Assembly: GCA_964344185.1 (NCBI GenBank) | Contig: CAYFMN010000014.1 | Span: 35,142 to 99,141 of the forward strand | Reading direction: 5' to 3' | From: JAJDAT01 sp964344185 | Lineage (GTDB): Bacteria; Nitrospinota; Nitrospinia; Nitrospinales; JAJDAT01 | Length of the DNA stretch: 64,000 nucleotides | Shown here: positions 18,611 to 26,263 of the stretch, one piece after another | Layout: each line of letters begins with the position of its first letter | How positions within the stretch are numbered: the stretch's first letter is position 1 | Program-made: the position numbers and the translations under genes | The notes under the pieces: generated by a model | Told to the model about the DNA's origin: nothing | The model's database searches: none | Seen by the model: the letters and a program-made list of their open reading frames with translations, nothing else

Positions 18611-18802
18611 CTTGCTAGTGTTAAGAGCCTATCTTTATTTTTTTTCATCACCCAACCCAATCGTATAAACAACTGAAAAAAATATACTTAAAAAGCAATC
18701 AAATCGAAATATATTTTGGAACAAAAAATGCTTACCTAAATTAGGTAGTTTGAAAAAACTAGATTAAAAACCGCAATGCTATTTAAGCAATTTTTTGCAT
18801 GA

Positions 18803-18867
18803 AGGGTTGGCATTCCCCCCTCGTCAACCCTAACGTTCAAGCGGACCATTCCAGGTCCGTTTGAACG
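18803..18867. ncRNA. Tandem strong hairpins, candidate leader or small RNA
   Basis: First hairpin: AGGGTTGGC pairs with GTCAACCCT (18803-18831; one G-T pair), leaving a loop with six consecutive C residues. Second: CGTTCAAGCGGACC (18834-18847) pairs along all 14 positions (one G-T) with GGTCCGTTTGAACG (18854-18867) around a six-base loop. They stack with two bases between and end 26 bases before ATG 18894. Either a 5' leader of that gene or an independent RNA; a C-rich loop could contact ribosome-binding sites. Otherwise 18552-18893 contains only the terminator above. Confidence 0.5.
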
Positions 18868-18893
18868 CTTGTAAACCTGTATAACTAGAAAAA

Positions 18894-19283
18894 ATGGAAC
18901 TCGACCAGAACCAAGTAAATGAACTCTTAAATTCAAAAAGGATCGATGAAGGGGTTCCTGAAAAATCTTCGATAGCTTCAAAACTTGATCCATTGAGAAA
19001 CTTTCGAAGCTTTATCAAAAAAAATAGAAAAAAGTTAGGTAAGCATTTTTATCTACTAAAAGATAAAGAAATCCAATTAATAAAACTTCATCAACAAAAT
19101 GTTGAACAAATCAAATCAACTAAAAAGGTTTGTTTGGATTCAATTCAGTTTTTTAAAGAAAGAATGAAAGACTACGATGCAATGGTCTATTTCGCATTAA
19201 AATCATTAAAAAGCGGACTTGTCCTAAATCTCCCTCCCTTTGGTTCTCCTGCCCTAAGGAAAATCGATTTAATCTCCACCTAA
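18894..19283 (+). CDS. Small unknown basic protein
   Basis: I do not recognise a family. The 129-residue sequence is soluble, Lys-rich and mostly helical, with an acidic start (MELDQNQVNELL), a strongly basic middle (SFIKKNRKKLGKHFYLLKDK) and a C-terminal segment MVYFALKSLKSGLVLNLPPF. No signal peptide, membrane segment or motif is visible. It follows the paired hairpins and is flanked by oppositely oriented genes, so it is probably monocistronic. The lack of any family resemblance leaves some doubt that it is translated. Confidence 0.5.
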   Translation: MELDQNQVNELLNSKRIDEGVPEKSSIASKLDPLRNFRSFIKKNRKKLGKHFYLLKDKEIQLIKLHQQNVEQIKSTKKVCLDSIQFFKERMKDYDAMVYFALKSLKSGLVLNLPPFGSPALRKIDLIST

Positions 19284-19389
19284 CTTTTCTGCGACTAAAG
19301 TATCTTTAATACATAGATTTTAGAAAATATCTTGAATCTTATCAATTCTTGAAAGAAGATTTAAAAATTATCGCCAATTTTTGGAAAAG

Positions 19390-19950
19390 TTATTCGCCAG
19401 AATCTTCTGGTTTTTTCTCATACTTGACCCCATACACCTTTGCGATAATTTCATTAATAATATCCTTGCCAAGGATATTATAAACAACATTTGCCGATTT
19501 AAAATGTTGACTAGTGAAAAGACTGAGCACCTTTTTACTGGAATAACCTAACATCATAAATTCGTGGGCATAATTTTCTGCCACTAATCGTAAAGTCTTT
19601 TCATCAGCGTCTTCATCTCCGGTAGGAGGACCGGCATCTGGATCGGCATCCTCTTTAACTTCATAAACATAAATCAAATGCCAACCAAACTCTGTTTTTA
19701 CCGGATCGGTGACCGATCCTTCTTCAGCGGAAAAAGCAGCCACCTCAAAAGGGCGGACCATAGCCCCCTTACCAAACCATCCCAAATCTCCGCCACGTTT
19801 TTTAGAAGGACATTCGCTGTGTAGCTGCGCTAACTCCGCAAAATCTTCGCCATCCTCATATCGTTTCTTTAATTCAAGAGCTAATTCCTTATTAGAAACT
19901 AAAATGTGCCTAGCTTGCACTTTTTTAACTTTTCTTACCTTTGAAGACAT
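19390..19950 (-). CDS. Cytoplasmic parvulin-type peptidyl-prolyl isomerase
   Basis: Rotamase_2/PpiC family enzyme that isomerises prolyl bonds. The parvulin core occupies about residues 10-100 with VQARHILVSNKELALELKK, CPSKKRGGDLGWFGKGAMV, PFEVAAF and FGWHLIYV. No signal peptide precedes it, unlike periplasmic PrsA/SurA proteins. After an Asp/Pro-rich linker (about 101-118), a C-terminal helical extension (about 119-180) contains EFMMLGYSSKKVLSLFTSQH, which I do not assign to a domain. It is the last gene of the DUF1566 operon, 69 bases after the preceding stop, suggesting a chaperone role for those proteins. Confidence 0.85.
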   Translation of the reverse strand: MSSKVRKVKKVQARHILVSNKELALELKKRYEDGEDFAELAQLHSECPSKKRGGDLGWFGKGAMVRPFEVAAFSAEEGSVTDPVKTEFGWHLIYVYEVKEDADPDAGPPTGDEDADEKTLRLVAENYAHEFMMLGYSSKKVLSLFTSQHFKSANVVYNILGKDIINEIIAKVYGVKYEKKPEDSGE

Positions 19951-20019
19951 AACACTTCTCGTAAAGATTAAGTTAATTCATACGGTTTTTTTGAAAAAGA
20001 AAAATAACCAATTATTTTT

Positions 20020-20760
20020 TTAAGCGCTTTTTCTTAACAATTCTTCGCCAATATTTTTGGCGTCTCTATAGCGATCTTTCAATAAATTTCTTAGATTTGG
20101 AATACATTCATTCAACGCAATTACTAAAGCGCCCTGATCATCAGGAATTTTATTATCCTCCGCCACTCTCAGCTCTTCTTTAAAATAGTAAGTATAATTG
20201 AAAATAGGAGGTTTATTTTCCTCTTCTAAATCCAACTTATAAAATGCTAATCGGACGGTTCTATTTTTACTATTAGGATCGATGTCATACGAATCTTCAA
20301 CCAAATATTTAATTTTATCTAAAGAAAATTCTAATGGTTTATTAGCTTTAGGAAAAAGTTCAACATAAGTAAAATATCGGCCAGACTCAAATTCCAAATA
20401 AGACATTGGGTTCTTTTCACCGTAAGCTTTCGCCTCAAAGTAACGTTGTTTGAACAAAACCATTAACTCATCTGGTATCTCTTTAACAAACCGCTTAACA
20501 ATTTCTGTTTGTACGTTTGTCAATGTAGGCTGATTCGGAGGAAGCGTATAGGTTTTTTTAAATCCCAATAAAAAGGAAATTCGATTCTCTGAGTTTTCTG
20601 TATCTCTAAAAGAAATCAATGCGTTCTGATAATCGCAAAACGGATTGGTATGATAATAATCCTCTAAAACGTAGAGATTTTCAAAGTCTTCCTCTTCAAA
20701 TCTGTATGTTAGAACAGAGTTTTGACTCTCTTGTGGATTAATATTTCGATAAGATTCGAT
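20020..20760 (-). CDS. Unknown protein, apparent ATC start codon
   Basis: The frame encodes a protein-like sequence back to an in-frame stop at about 20767-20769, but the first ATG/GTG/TTG in frame is TTG 20619, deep inside it. Upstream of that TTG the frame reads naturally (NSVLTYRFEEEDFENLYVLE). A textbook AAGAAGGA ribosome site lies 8 bases before an ATC at 20760-20758. I therefore place the start there, giving 246 residues; ATC would be a rare start or a one-base assembly error for ATG. No family recognised; soluble, rich in Glu, Asn and Tyr. It is 29 bases downstream of the preceding DUF1566 stop, within the operon. Confidence 0.6.
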   Translation of the reverse strand: MESYRNINPQESQNSVLTYRFEEEDFENLYVLEDYYHTNPFCDYQNALISFRDTENSENRISFLLGFKKTYTLPPNQPTLTNVQTEIVKRFVKEIPDELMVLFKQRYFEAKAYGEKNPMSYLEFESGRYFTYVELFPKANKPLEFSLDKIKYLVEDSYDIDPNSKNRTVRLAFYKLDLEEENKPPIFNYTYYFKEELRVAEDNKIPDDQGALVIALNECIPNLRNLLKDRYRDAKNIGEELLRKSA

Positions 20761-20789
20761 GGCTTAATTCCTTCTTAAAAAAATTGCGA

Positions 20790-21212
20790 CTATCCTATTG
20801 AACGAACGGCTCTGACACTACATTTATTATAAGCGCCGAATTTTTGAGCAAGATCTTCATAGCCATATCTATAATAAAAAACTATAGCGTTATCAAAGGG
20901 TTTTTCTTCGTTAGTCCAGATTGTATAAGAACCTCCAGGAGAAAAACTTGAATCAATGAAAATTTCAAATCTGTCCATATCGCGAATTCTTCTCTCAGGG
21001 TCATAAAGGCTTTGAGCTTCTTCTAAAGTAGGTAATCGCCAGTCAGAATAGCCGGCAAACTCATCAATATTCAGGTTTCTTAAATACTTTTGGGAATCAT
21101 ACCAACTCATGAATTCTCCATCATCTTGAAAACCGTCGGTTTGTTTCCACATTAACCTCGTTTCTTGATCTGTGACCGTGCCATCACCATTATCCTTAAA
21201 TCTTTTTTCCAT
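20790..21212 (-). CDS. DUF1566 (Lcl C-terminal-like) protein
   Basis: A 140-residue single-domain protein. The fold is recognised by the opening RFKDNGDGTVTDQETRLMW, the central WYDSQKYLRNLN then FAGYSDWRLPTLEEAQSLY, and the closing YTIWTNEE and SVRAVRSIG. DUF1566 is related to C-type-lectin-like folds, usually binding ligands rather than catalysing. There is no signal peptide, so it appears cytoplasmic. It lies 12 bases after the two-domain neighbour, in the same operon. Confidence 0.85.
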   Translation of the reverse strand: MEKRFKDNGDGTVTDQETRLMWKQTDGFQDDGEFMSWYDSQKYLRNLNIDEFAGYSDWRLPTLEEAQSLYDPERRIRDMDRFEIFIDSSFSPGGSYTIWTNEEKPFDNAIVFYYRYGYEDLAQKFGAYNKCSVRAVRSIG

Positions 21213-21224
21213 GGTTAAAAAAAC

Positions 21225-22133
21225 TTATCCTCTTATAGGTCTAACAGGTCTTATTCCATGACTTCGGAGGCCGCGCTTATACCACTTAAAATCGCCATTA
21301 TAGTAAAACACTCTCATAGCCAAACGTTCGTCATTTTTATTTAAGGTTCTTGTCCAGGTAGTAACACCACATCCTGCTGGAAAAACTCTCGGTAAGTAAA
21401 CAGTGTCGCCATAAACATCGGTGGTTGCATGGCCTGGACAATAAATACTTAAGGCTTCTTTCTTTGTGGGCATTCTCCAATCTCCAAATTTAGCAAATTT
21501 ATTTCTACATAATTCTTTAACATAAACTTTTGCTTCATCCCAACTAACCCATTTATCCAGTTCTAATAAAGAATCCAGCTTTGCCCACATCAAATTTGTT
21601 TTTAAGTCGCTCACAGTCCCGTCTCGATTATCCACAAAACGACTAACCTCCTCTATCCCACCCTGACCATCGTCCACGGTAATAACCATCGAATTTTCAG
21701 CCCCAACGCTACGAACCAAACGGACATTACTTGACGAAGAATCATGATCTTTATCTAACCAATACTCATAATCGTCGCGAAAATCAAAACCCATGGCTTG
21801 TTTTGCGGCGCGCGTTTCGCTAGTCCAAGTAGTATATCCACAACCCGAAGAAAACGACTTATCAATATGAACTTCGCATCCATCTTTGTCTGTGTTAATC
21901 GACTCGTATACGTAAAGAGTCTTAGCTTCTTTCGCATTTGGAACGCGCCAATCTGAATACCCTGCAAGTTTTTCTTTGTTTTTTTCTTTAACAAATTCTT
22001 GAGCCTCAACCCAAGTAATATATTTTTCTAATTCCAACCAGGAATCTCCTTTTGTCCACATAAGAGAAGACTCCATATCGGTTATAGTGCCGTCGCCGTT
22101 ATCAACGAATCTATTTTTTTGCGTTATTTCCAA
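21225..22133 (-). CDS. Two-domain DUF1566 protein
   Basis: A 302-residue protein with two consecutive DUF1566 domains. Unit one (about 8-150) opens RFVDNGDGTITDMESSLMWTK and has LAGYSDWRVPNAKEA and CGYTTWTSE. Unit two (about 165-300) opens RFVDNRDGTVSDLKTNLMWAK and has KFGDWRMPTKKEALSIY and GVTTWTRT. They are joined by a Gly/Asp linker (VDDGQGGIEE). The units differ widely, so the duplication is old. No signal peptide. It sits mid-operon with gaps of 12 and 15 bases. Confidence 0.85.
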   Translation of the reverse strand: MEITQKNRFVDNGDGTITDMESSLMWTKGDSWLELEKYITWVEAQEFVKEKNKEKLAGYSDWRVPNAKEAKTLYVYESINTDKDGCEVHIDKSFSSGCGYTTWTSETRAAKQAMGFDFRDDYEYWLDKDHDSSSSNVRLVRSVGAENSMVITVDDGQGGIEEVSRFVDNRDGTVSDLKTNLMWAKLDSLLELDKWVSWDEAKVYVKELCRNKFAKFGDWRMPTKKEALSIYCPGHATTDVYGDTVYLPRVFPAGCGVTTWTRTLNKNDERLAMRVFYYNGDFKWYKRGLRSHGIRPVRPIRG

Positions 22134-22148
22134 ACCACCCTCATTTTT

Positions 22149-22598
22149 TTAACCGTCTTTTTGTAAATTTCTTACGAAACGAGTCGCGCCTCGAGAAGTT
22201 CGATAAACGTCGTCATACATAGTTCCGCCTTTTCTATAACTAAATCTCACCGCTTGAATTTTGTTTCTGACGTCGCTAGTCCAACACATAAAACCAAAAC
22301 CCGGATTAAAAGCTTTATGCAGCCAAGCTATTTGCCCCATATGATCTTTATTGGATTGGCCTTTTTCGTAAATACTTTTCGCTTCAGCCACAGTGGGAAC
22401 TCTCCAGTTCGCAAATCCCGAAACCTTATTTTGGTTTTGTTCTTCTGCAAAGTCTCGACATTGAACCCAGTTCATCCATTTACCGCTTAATTGCCAAGTA
22501 TCTTTCTTAAACCACATTAGTCGGGTTTTGACATCAAAAACGGTATTTTCATCGCAGTCAATAAACCGTTGTGAATCGGAATCTTTGGCGCTCGTCAT
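22149..22598 (-). CDS. DUF1566 protein
   Basis: A 149-residue single DUF1566 domain, without signal peptide. Its landmarks are FDVKTRLMWFKKDTW, WMNWVQCRDFAEEQN, SGFANWRVPTVAEAKSIYEK, a HKAFNPGFGFMCWTSD strand and the ending ATRFVRNLQKDG. The usual GDGTVTD loop is degenerate (DCDENTVFD). It follows the neighbour by 23 bases in the operon. Confidence 0.82.
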   Translation of the reverse strand: MTSAKDSDSQRFIDCDENTVFDVKTRLMWFKKDTWQLSGKWMNWVQCRDFAEEQNQNKVSGFANWRVPTVAEAKSIYEKGQSNKDHMGQIAWLHKAFNPGFGFMCWTSDVRNKIQAVRFSYRKGGTMYDDVYRTSRGATRFVRNLQKDG

Positions 22599-22621
22599 TG
22601 AAAATAATCTTAAACTTATTA

Positions 22622-23125
22622 CTATCTACGTTTTAAAGAACGGCGTTCTTTACCAACAACATCTTTCCTACACAACCGCACGCTTCCAAAACTATATTCT
22701 TCCGCCGTTAACAGCTTCCCCTCGGCAAAATCAAATCGCGGTCTTTTAGTTGACGTATCGCCATTAACCCAGCAGGTTTTAAAAGCTCCTTCCGGGAAAG
22801 CTGGATCCAAGTGAAGAGTTACTCCACCTTTGCCAGGAATCTCTTTATCTTTTATAAATAAAGTTTGGATCTCATCGGCTAAAGGCAATCGCCAGTCGTC
22901 AAATTTACCAATCTTTCGAATATTTTTAGTGTCTGCATAATCTCTAGATTCATGCCAATTAAAAAACTTTCCTTTATCTTGCCAAGAATCCTTTTTCATC
23001 CAGGAAATCCCAGTTTCCGTATCATAAACAACAAATGGACCTTTGGGTATAAAACGTTTAGGACCTTCATCTTCAACTTTTTCAACTTGTTCGCCGGTTT
23101 TTTTTACTTCTGGTAAATCGCTCAT
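22622..23125 (-). CDS. Divergent DUF1566 protein with charged leader
   Basis: A 167-residue protein with a charged, probably disordered N-terminus (about 1-30, MSDLPEVKKTGEQVEKVED). A DUF1566 domain follows: YDTETGISWMKKDSW, FFNWHESRDYADTKN, IGKFDDWRLPLADEIQTLF, LDPAFPEGAFKTCW, and a terminal SVRLCRKD. The N-terminal NGDGTVTD loop is missing, so this is the most diverged single-domain copy. No signal peptide; in the operon 76 bases after the glutaredoxin-like gene. Confidence 0.78.
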   Translation of the reverse strand: MSDLPEVKKTGEQVEKVEDEGPKRFIPKGPFVVYDTETGISWMKKDSWQDKGKFFNWHESRDYADTKNIRKIGKFDDWRLPLADEIQTLFIKDKEIPGKGGVTLHLDPAFPEGAFKTCWVNGDTSTKRPRFDFAEGKLLTAEEYSFGSVRLCRKDVVGKERRSLKRR

Positions 23126-23201
23126 ACAATTATGGCCTCCACATTAAAAGTCGAAAAAACCTTAGATCCAGTTTGATATTTCATAAACCGTAAAGCAGGC
23201 T

Positions 23202-23420
23202 TTAATCGCCTGTATAACCAATCTCTACATTTCCTTCATCCACGTTAACAATCACGGGAACAATATATTTTCCATTCGAATATTCCAACAACTGCTCTAA
23301 ACCACGCTCGTTATTATCAACGTCGATAAAAATAAAAGATTTTAAGTTTTTTTTATAGTCGGCCAGCGCTTTCTGGGTGTGCGGGCAATCTCTTTTTCCA
23401 AAAATCATATAATTACTCAT
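23202..23420 (-). CDS. Glutaredoxin-like UXX-star family protein (cysteine form)
   Basis: A 72-residue thioredoxin-fold protein. It opens YMIFGKRDCPHTQKALADY, with Cys12 where UXX-star selenoproteins carry selenocysteine. It continues with the glutaredoxin-like VPVIVNVDEG and IGYTGD, the family's typical ending. CPHT lacks the second cysteine of a CxxC, so a monothiol mechanism is expected. It is embedded between two DUF1566 genes in the same operon, suggesting a redox function linked to them; that link is inference from position only. Confidence 0.75.
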   Translation of the reverse strand: MSNYMIFGKRDCPHTQKALADYKKNLKSFIFIDVDNNERGLEQLLEYSNGKYIVPVIVNVDEGNVEIGYTGD

Positions 23421-23497
23421 GCGCTATGTTCCGATAAAATTATTTTTGATTTGAAAGAACCTATAAAAGAACTTCTCTTAATTTCACCCAATAAAAA

Positions 23498-24133
23498 TTA
23501 TCCATCGAACTTCCTAGAGTCTTTCCTCCATTCAGGCTCCCATTCCTCTTTCTGTTCGTCTCGAACGGCTCTTATGTGAGAATATTCATTATCTTTATTT
23601 TCCCACATTTCATTTCCTGTAACATAACTGAACTTCATAGCATATTGGTGGTAGTCCGGTTTTTCTTCATATGTCCATGTATTATGTCCACCGTTAGACT
23701 CGAAAATTGGGTCAATATGAATTTCAGCGTCATCTTTATCATAGTTTGATTTTTCAAAAGAAAATAAAGTCTTGGCCTCGTCGAACCCTGGTAACCTCCA
23801 ATCATCATAACCTGCAAATTTTTTCTCATTTAAGGCTTCACAATAATCATGAGCTTCATACCAGTTAATTCCATAGCCAAACTCTTCGAATGAATCTGAT
23901 TTAGTCCACATAATATTGTGACGAGAATCGCTAACAGTTCCATTCTCATTATCTACGTATATTGGGACATCAGGCTCTACAAGAGAATCCTCATCGTCAT
24001 CTTCTTCGTCCCAACCTTCGTCGCCTTCCCACTCATCAACTATATAATCTTCGTCTTCTGTGGAATCTTCCTCAGTTTGGTCGATTTTATCAAGCTCGTT
24101 TTCCTCCTGATCTACCATGTTTTCATCGCCCAT
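23498..24133 (-). CDS. DUF1566 protein with long acidic N-terminal tail
   Basis: A 211-residue protein. The first 70 residues are an almost continuous Asp/Glu stretch (WEGDEGWDEEDDDEDS), probably disordered. The DUF1566 domain follows: YVDNENGTVSDSRHNIMWTK, INWYEAHDYCEALN, FAGYDDWRLPGFDEAKTLF, IDPIFESNGGHNTWTYEE and SHIRAVRDE. A charged tail (EEWEPEWRKDSRKFDG) ends it. No signal peptide. Second gene of the operon, 51 bases after the first; 77 bases separate it from the glutaredoxin-like gene. Confidence 0.85.
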   Translation of the reverse strand: MGDENMVDQEENELDKIDQTEEDSTEDEDYIVDEWEGDEGWDEEDDDEDSLVEPDVPIYVDNENGTVSDSRHNIMWTKSDSFEEFGYGINWYEAHDYCEALNEKKFAGYDDWRLPGFDEAKTLFSFEKSNYDKDDAEIHIDPIFESNGGHNTWTYEEKPDYHQYAMKFSYVTGNEMWENKDNEYSHIRAVRDEQKEEWEPEWRKDSRKFDG

Positions 24134-24184
24134 AAAGCCACCTATTGATTCTATAATTGGTACGGTTACTAAAAATATAACTAC

Positions 24185-24622
24185 TTAAATATCTCTAACC
24201 AGGCGTACCGAAGTACCTGTAGTTGCAACGCTTTGATCAACACAAACTTCTTTACCAGACGGGAAGTATGACTTCCACGCATACGACCCATAACGAGTCT
24301 CTGAACTCCAAAGACTTTGTTCTCCTCCCGATTTATAATCCGAAACCTTACGATTCGCTTTAGGAGGTTCATTCAAAAATATTTGCCTATAATCTTCTTT
24401 ATTTTTGAGTAACGACCGTAATTCACTTTTAGTCGGTATTCTCCAATCTCCAAAACCTAAATAGTTTTGTTCGTTACATACGCGAACATACTCCATAGCT
24501 TCATCCCAGTTGAGCCATTTTTCTAATTCGGCCCTAGAATCTTTTTTGGACCAACAGAGGTCTTCTTCAAGATCAGTAACAGTACCATCGTTATTATCTT
24601 TAAAACTCGACGTTTGAGTCAT
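24185..24622 (-). CDS. DUF1566 protein, first gene of the operon
   Basis: A 145-residue single DUF1566 domain: SFKDNNDGTVTDLEEDLCW, WLNWDEAMEYVRVCNEQN, LGFGDWRIPTKSELRSLL, SLWSSETR and SVRLVRDI. A TTG four codons upstream (24634) would lengthen it, but ATG 24622 is the more natural start. No signal peptide. The promoter-like sequence at 24800-24828 would start a transcript about 170 bases upstream. The intergenic stretch 24623-25096 contains that promoter, a small GACTC/GAGTC hairpin near 24695-24720, and the terminator of the divergent-order neighbour. Confidence 0.83.
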   Translation of the reverse strand: MTQTSSFKDNNDGTVTDLEEDLCWSKKDSRAELEKWLNWDEAMEYVRVCNEQNYLGFGDWRIPTKSELRSLLKNKEDYRQIFLNEPPKANRKVSDYKSGGEQSLWSSETRYGSYAWKSYFPSGKEVCVDQSVATTGTSVRLVRDI

Positions 24623-24799
24623 AATTAAAACCAAACAAATAGCTTAAAATAAAAAAAACACTCCTATCGACGGTTCTCCCGGAAATAACATACTTTTCGA
24701 CTCCTCTGATAAAGAGTCAAACTTCCCAAGACAAACATATGCCAATAATTAGAGTGTTTCCCTAGAAAGATTCAATCAAAAATAAAATCGAATCTTGAT

Positions 24800-24828
24800 A
24801 AAATACCATCAGCAAAGGTAATTTTCAA
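24800..24828 (-). promoter_or_regulatory. Promoter for the DUF1566 operon
   Basis: On the minus strand TTGAAA (24828-24823), a 17-base spacer and TATTTT (24805-24800). Two mismatches per hexamer at most. It would drive genes from 24622 down to 19390 as one long transcript. Confidence 0.45.
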
Positions 24829-25042
24829 GGCAAAACCTTTCAAAAGTCTACTGTTTAGCGGAAAACCGATTACTCTCATACGGTATTAAAATGAACTTCT
24901 ATCATATAAATATAATACCTATTTTTCTCCCTTAAAAGATAGAAATAACATCTTCCCTATGGGTTTTTCTTTCTCAAGATCTACATTCCTTTGATCAGCA
25001 AATATAACAGTTTCAAGGCAATCTTAGTAAAAAGTTTAAGAC

Positions 25043-25079
25043 AAAAAAAAAGCCGGAGGGGAAATCCCCTCCGGCTTTT
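25043..25079 (-). terminator. Strong bidirectional rho-independent terminator
   Basis: GCCGGAGGGG (25052-25061), AAAT loop, CCCCTCCGGC (25066-25075): a perfect 10-bp GC stem. On the minus strand nine U residues follow. It lies 18 bases beyond the stop of the secreted-protein gene and is the most stable hairpin noticed in the window. Confidence 0.93.
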
Positions 25080-25096
25080 ATAAAACTAAATACGAC

Positions 25097-25588
25097 TTAT
25101 CTTTGATATTCTGGCTTTTGATTTTGGTTAGAGAAAATTCCTCTTTCCGTACCTTCTGGTAATCCTAAACCAGGCTCAATGTAAGTACCAGGTCGAACGT
25201 GATCCATATGGTAATCACTTTGGTAAGTTTTACCGGAACCTGCATCAATCTTCCAGTCGTTCCGATCAAAACGTTGGCGTTGGCAGTTAATTTGGATATC
25301 GCCAGGGCCATTGTTTTTAAAATCGGTTCTTACAGCAATAGCATTAGTTTGGTATCCACCAGGTGGCAAGTCTCTTTTGTACCATTTACCCCAACCATAA
25401 GCATGAGGACCAATGTCAAATTGAACATTAGTCTCTTGGGACTCACTCACGTTGTAGATAATCCAAGAAGCGTCTTCACATACACTCGTGTCGCCAGCTT
25501 TTAAGGTAGAAACATTAGCGGCAGCAATCGAGGTAAGCGCAAAAAACGCTAAGGCCGTGAAAATCACGGTACTCGTCCTTCTCATCAT
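25097..25588 (-). CDS. Small secreted protein of unknown function
   Basis: A 163-residue exported protein: Sec signal peptide (about 1-24, RRTSTVIFTALAFFALTS, cut after AAA-N), then a mature domain with two cysteines (DTSVCEDASW and IQINCQRQR) likely to form a disulfide. Aromatic, Gly-rich segments such as HAYGWGKWYKRDLPPGGY are typical of small beta-rich periplasmic proteins. I recognise no family. It has a GGGGGAG ribosome site, its own promoter at 25714-25742 and a very strong terminator: a monocistronic, probably abundant product. Confidence 0.75.
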   Translation of the reverse strand: MMRRTSTVIFTALAFFALTSIAAANVSTLKAGDTSVCEDASWIIYNVSESQETNVQFDIGPHAYGWGKWYKRDLPPGGYQTNAIAVRTDFKNNGPGDIQINCQRQRFDRNDWKIDAGSGKTYQSDYHMDHVRPGTYIEPGLGLPEGTERGIFSNQNQKPEYQR

Positions 25589-25679
25589 GGTCTCCCCCTT
25601 TCAAAAAATTGAAAAGTTAACTAACTCCAAAAATCCTTAACAAATATTCAAATGGCTAAGAACCCTAATATTCGTTTAT

Positions 25680-25701
25680 AAGGCCCGGGTTTTTGGGCTT
25701 T
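25680..25701 (-). promoter_or_regulatory. 5'-end hairpin of the secreted-protein transcript
   Basis: AAGGCCC (25680-25686) pairs with GGGCTTT (25695-25701) with one G-T pair. It falls within the first 30 bases of the transcript predicted from the adjacent promoter, the position of RNA-stabilising 5' hairpins. Alternatively it is a remnant terminator of the upstream LRR operon, but no U run follows. Confidence 0.4.
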
Positions 25702-25713
25702 GATTGTGGACCG

Positions 25714-25742
25714 AAAATATCAAAACAGGGAAAATAAGTCAA
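25714..25742 (-). promoter_or_regulatory. sigma-70 promoter for the secreted protein
   Basis: Minus strand TTGACT (25742-25737), 17-base spacer, TATTTT (25719-25714). The transcript would start near 25707, leaving a leader of about 120 bases before ATG 25588. Confidence 0.6.
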
Positions 25743-25836
25743 GCGCTATTTTACTATTTTCAAAACACAACATAACCACATAATAAAACAATAGGTTATA
25801 AATCAACAATTCTCTTGATTTTATAAAAAAATTTAC

Positions 25837-26232
25837 TCAAACTCGGAATTTTAAGGAAGTCAAATTTGTTAGGCTTTTGGAATTTATTAATAGTTTTTCG
25901 CCTTTTTCCGAAATATCATTTACTACTAATTGTAAGCTTTTTAAGCTTTTTAATGTTTTTGAGTTTGCCAAGTATTCAGCGCCAATGTCGGTAATCCCAT
26001 TAGATTTCAAATTTAAAGTTCTAACTTTTGATAAAAAAGGCGATTCAGCGATAGCTTTTACTCCATCGTCACCAATAGCGTTTTGCGTTAAATCCAACGC
26101 TCTTAGATTAGAAAGAGCTTCACATTCGGCTAATTTTTTCGCCCCTACTTCGCGAATAAACTGAGCTTTTAAGTTTAAAACCTGACCGTCTTTGCTTAAT
26201 CGGTCCTCGATCAATTCTAAAACGTCTGCCAT
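25837..26232 (-). CDS. Short leucine-rich-repeat protein
   Basis: A 131-residue cytoplasmic protein built from about four ribonuclease-inhibitor-type LRRs of 26-28 residues: LRALDLTQNAIGDDGVKAIAE, VRTLNLKSNGITDIGAEYLAN, LKSLQLVVNDISEKGEKLLI and LTSLKFRV. The first 20 residues (MADVLELIEDRLSKDGQ) cap the solenoid. Such repeats mediate protein binding. It is the last gene after NHL, DUF1566 and TPR genes, 31 bases from the previous one. Confidence 0.85.
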   Translation of the reverse strand: MADVLELIEDRLSKDGQVLNLKAQFIREVGAKKLAECEALSNLRALDLTQNAIGDDGVKAIAESPFLSKVRTLNLKSNGITDIGAEYLANSKTLKSLKSLQLVVNDISEKGEKLLINSKSLTNLTSLKFRV

Positions 26233-26263
26233 AAAAATTCCCTTATCTTTTTCTTAGCAACGT

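Noticed and set aside
18832..18870. Integron attC site
   Set aside because: Core sequence is reminiscent, but the stem is perfectly paired, the flanking half-sites do not match, and no integrase or cassette array is present.
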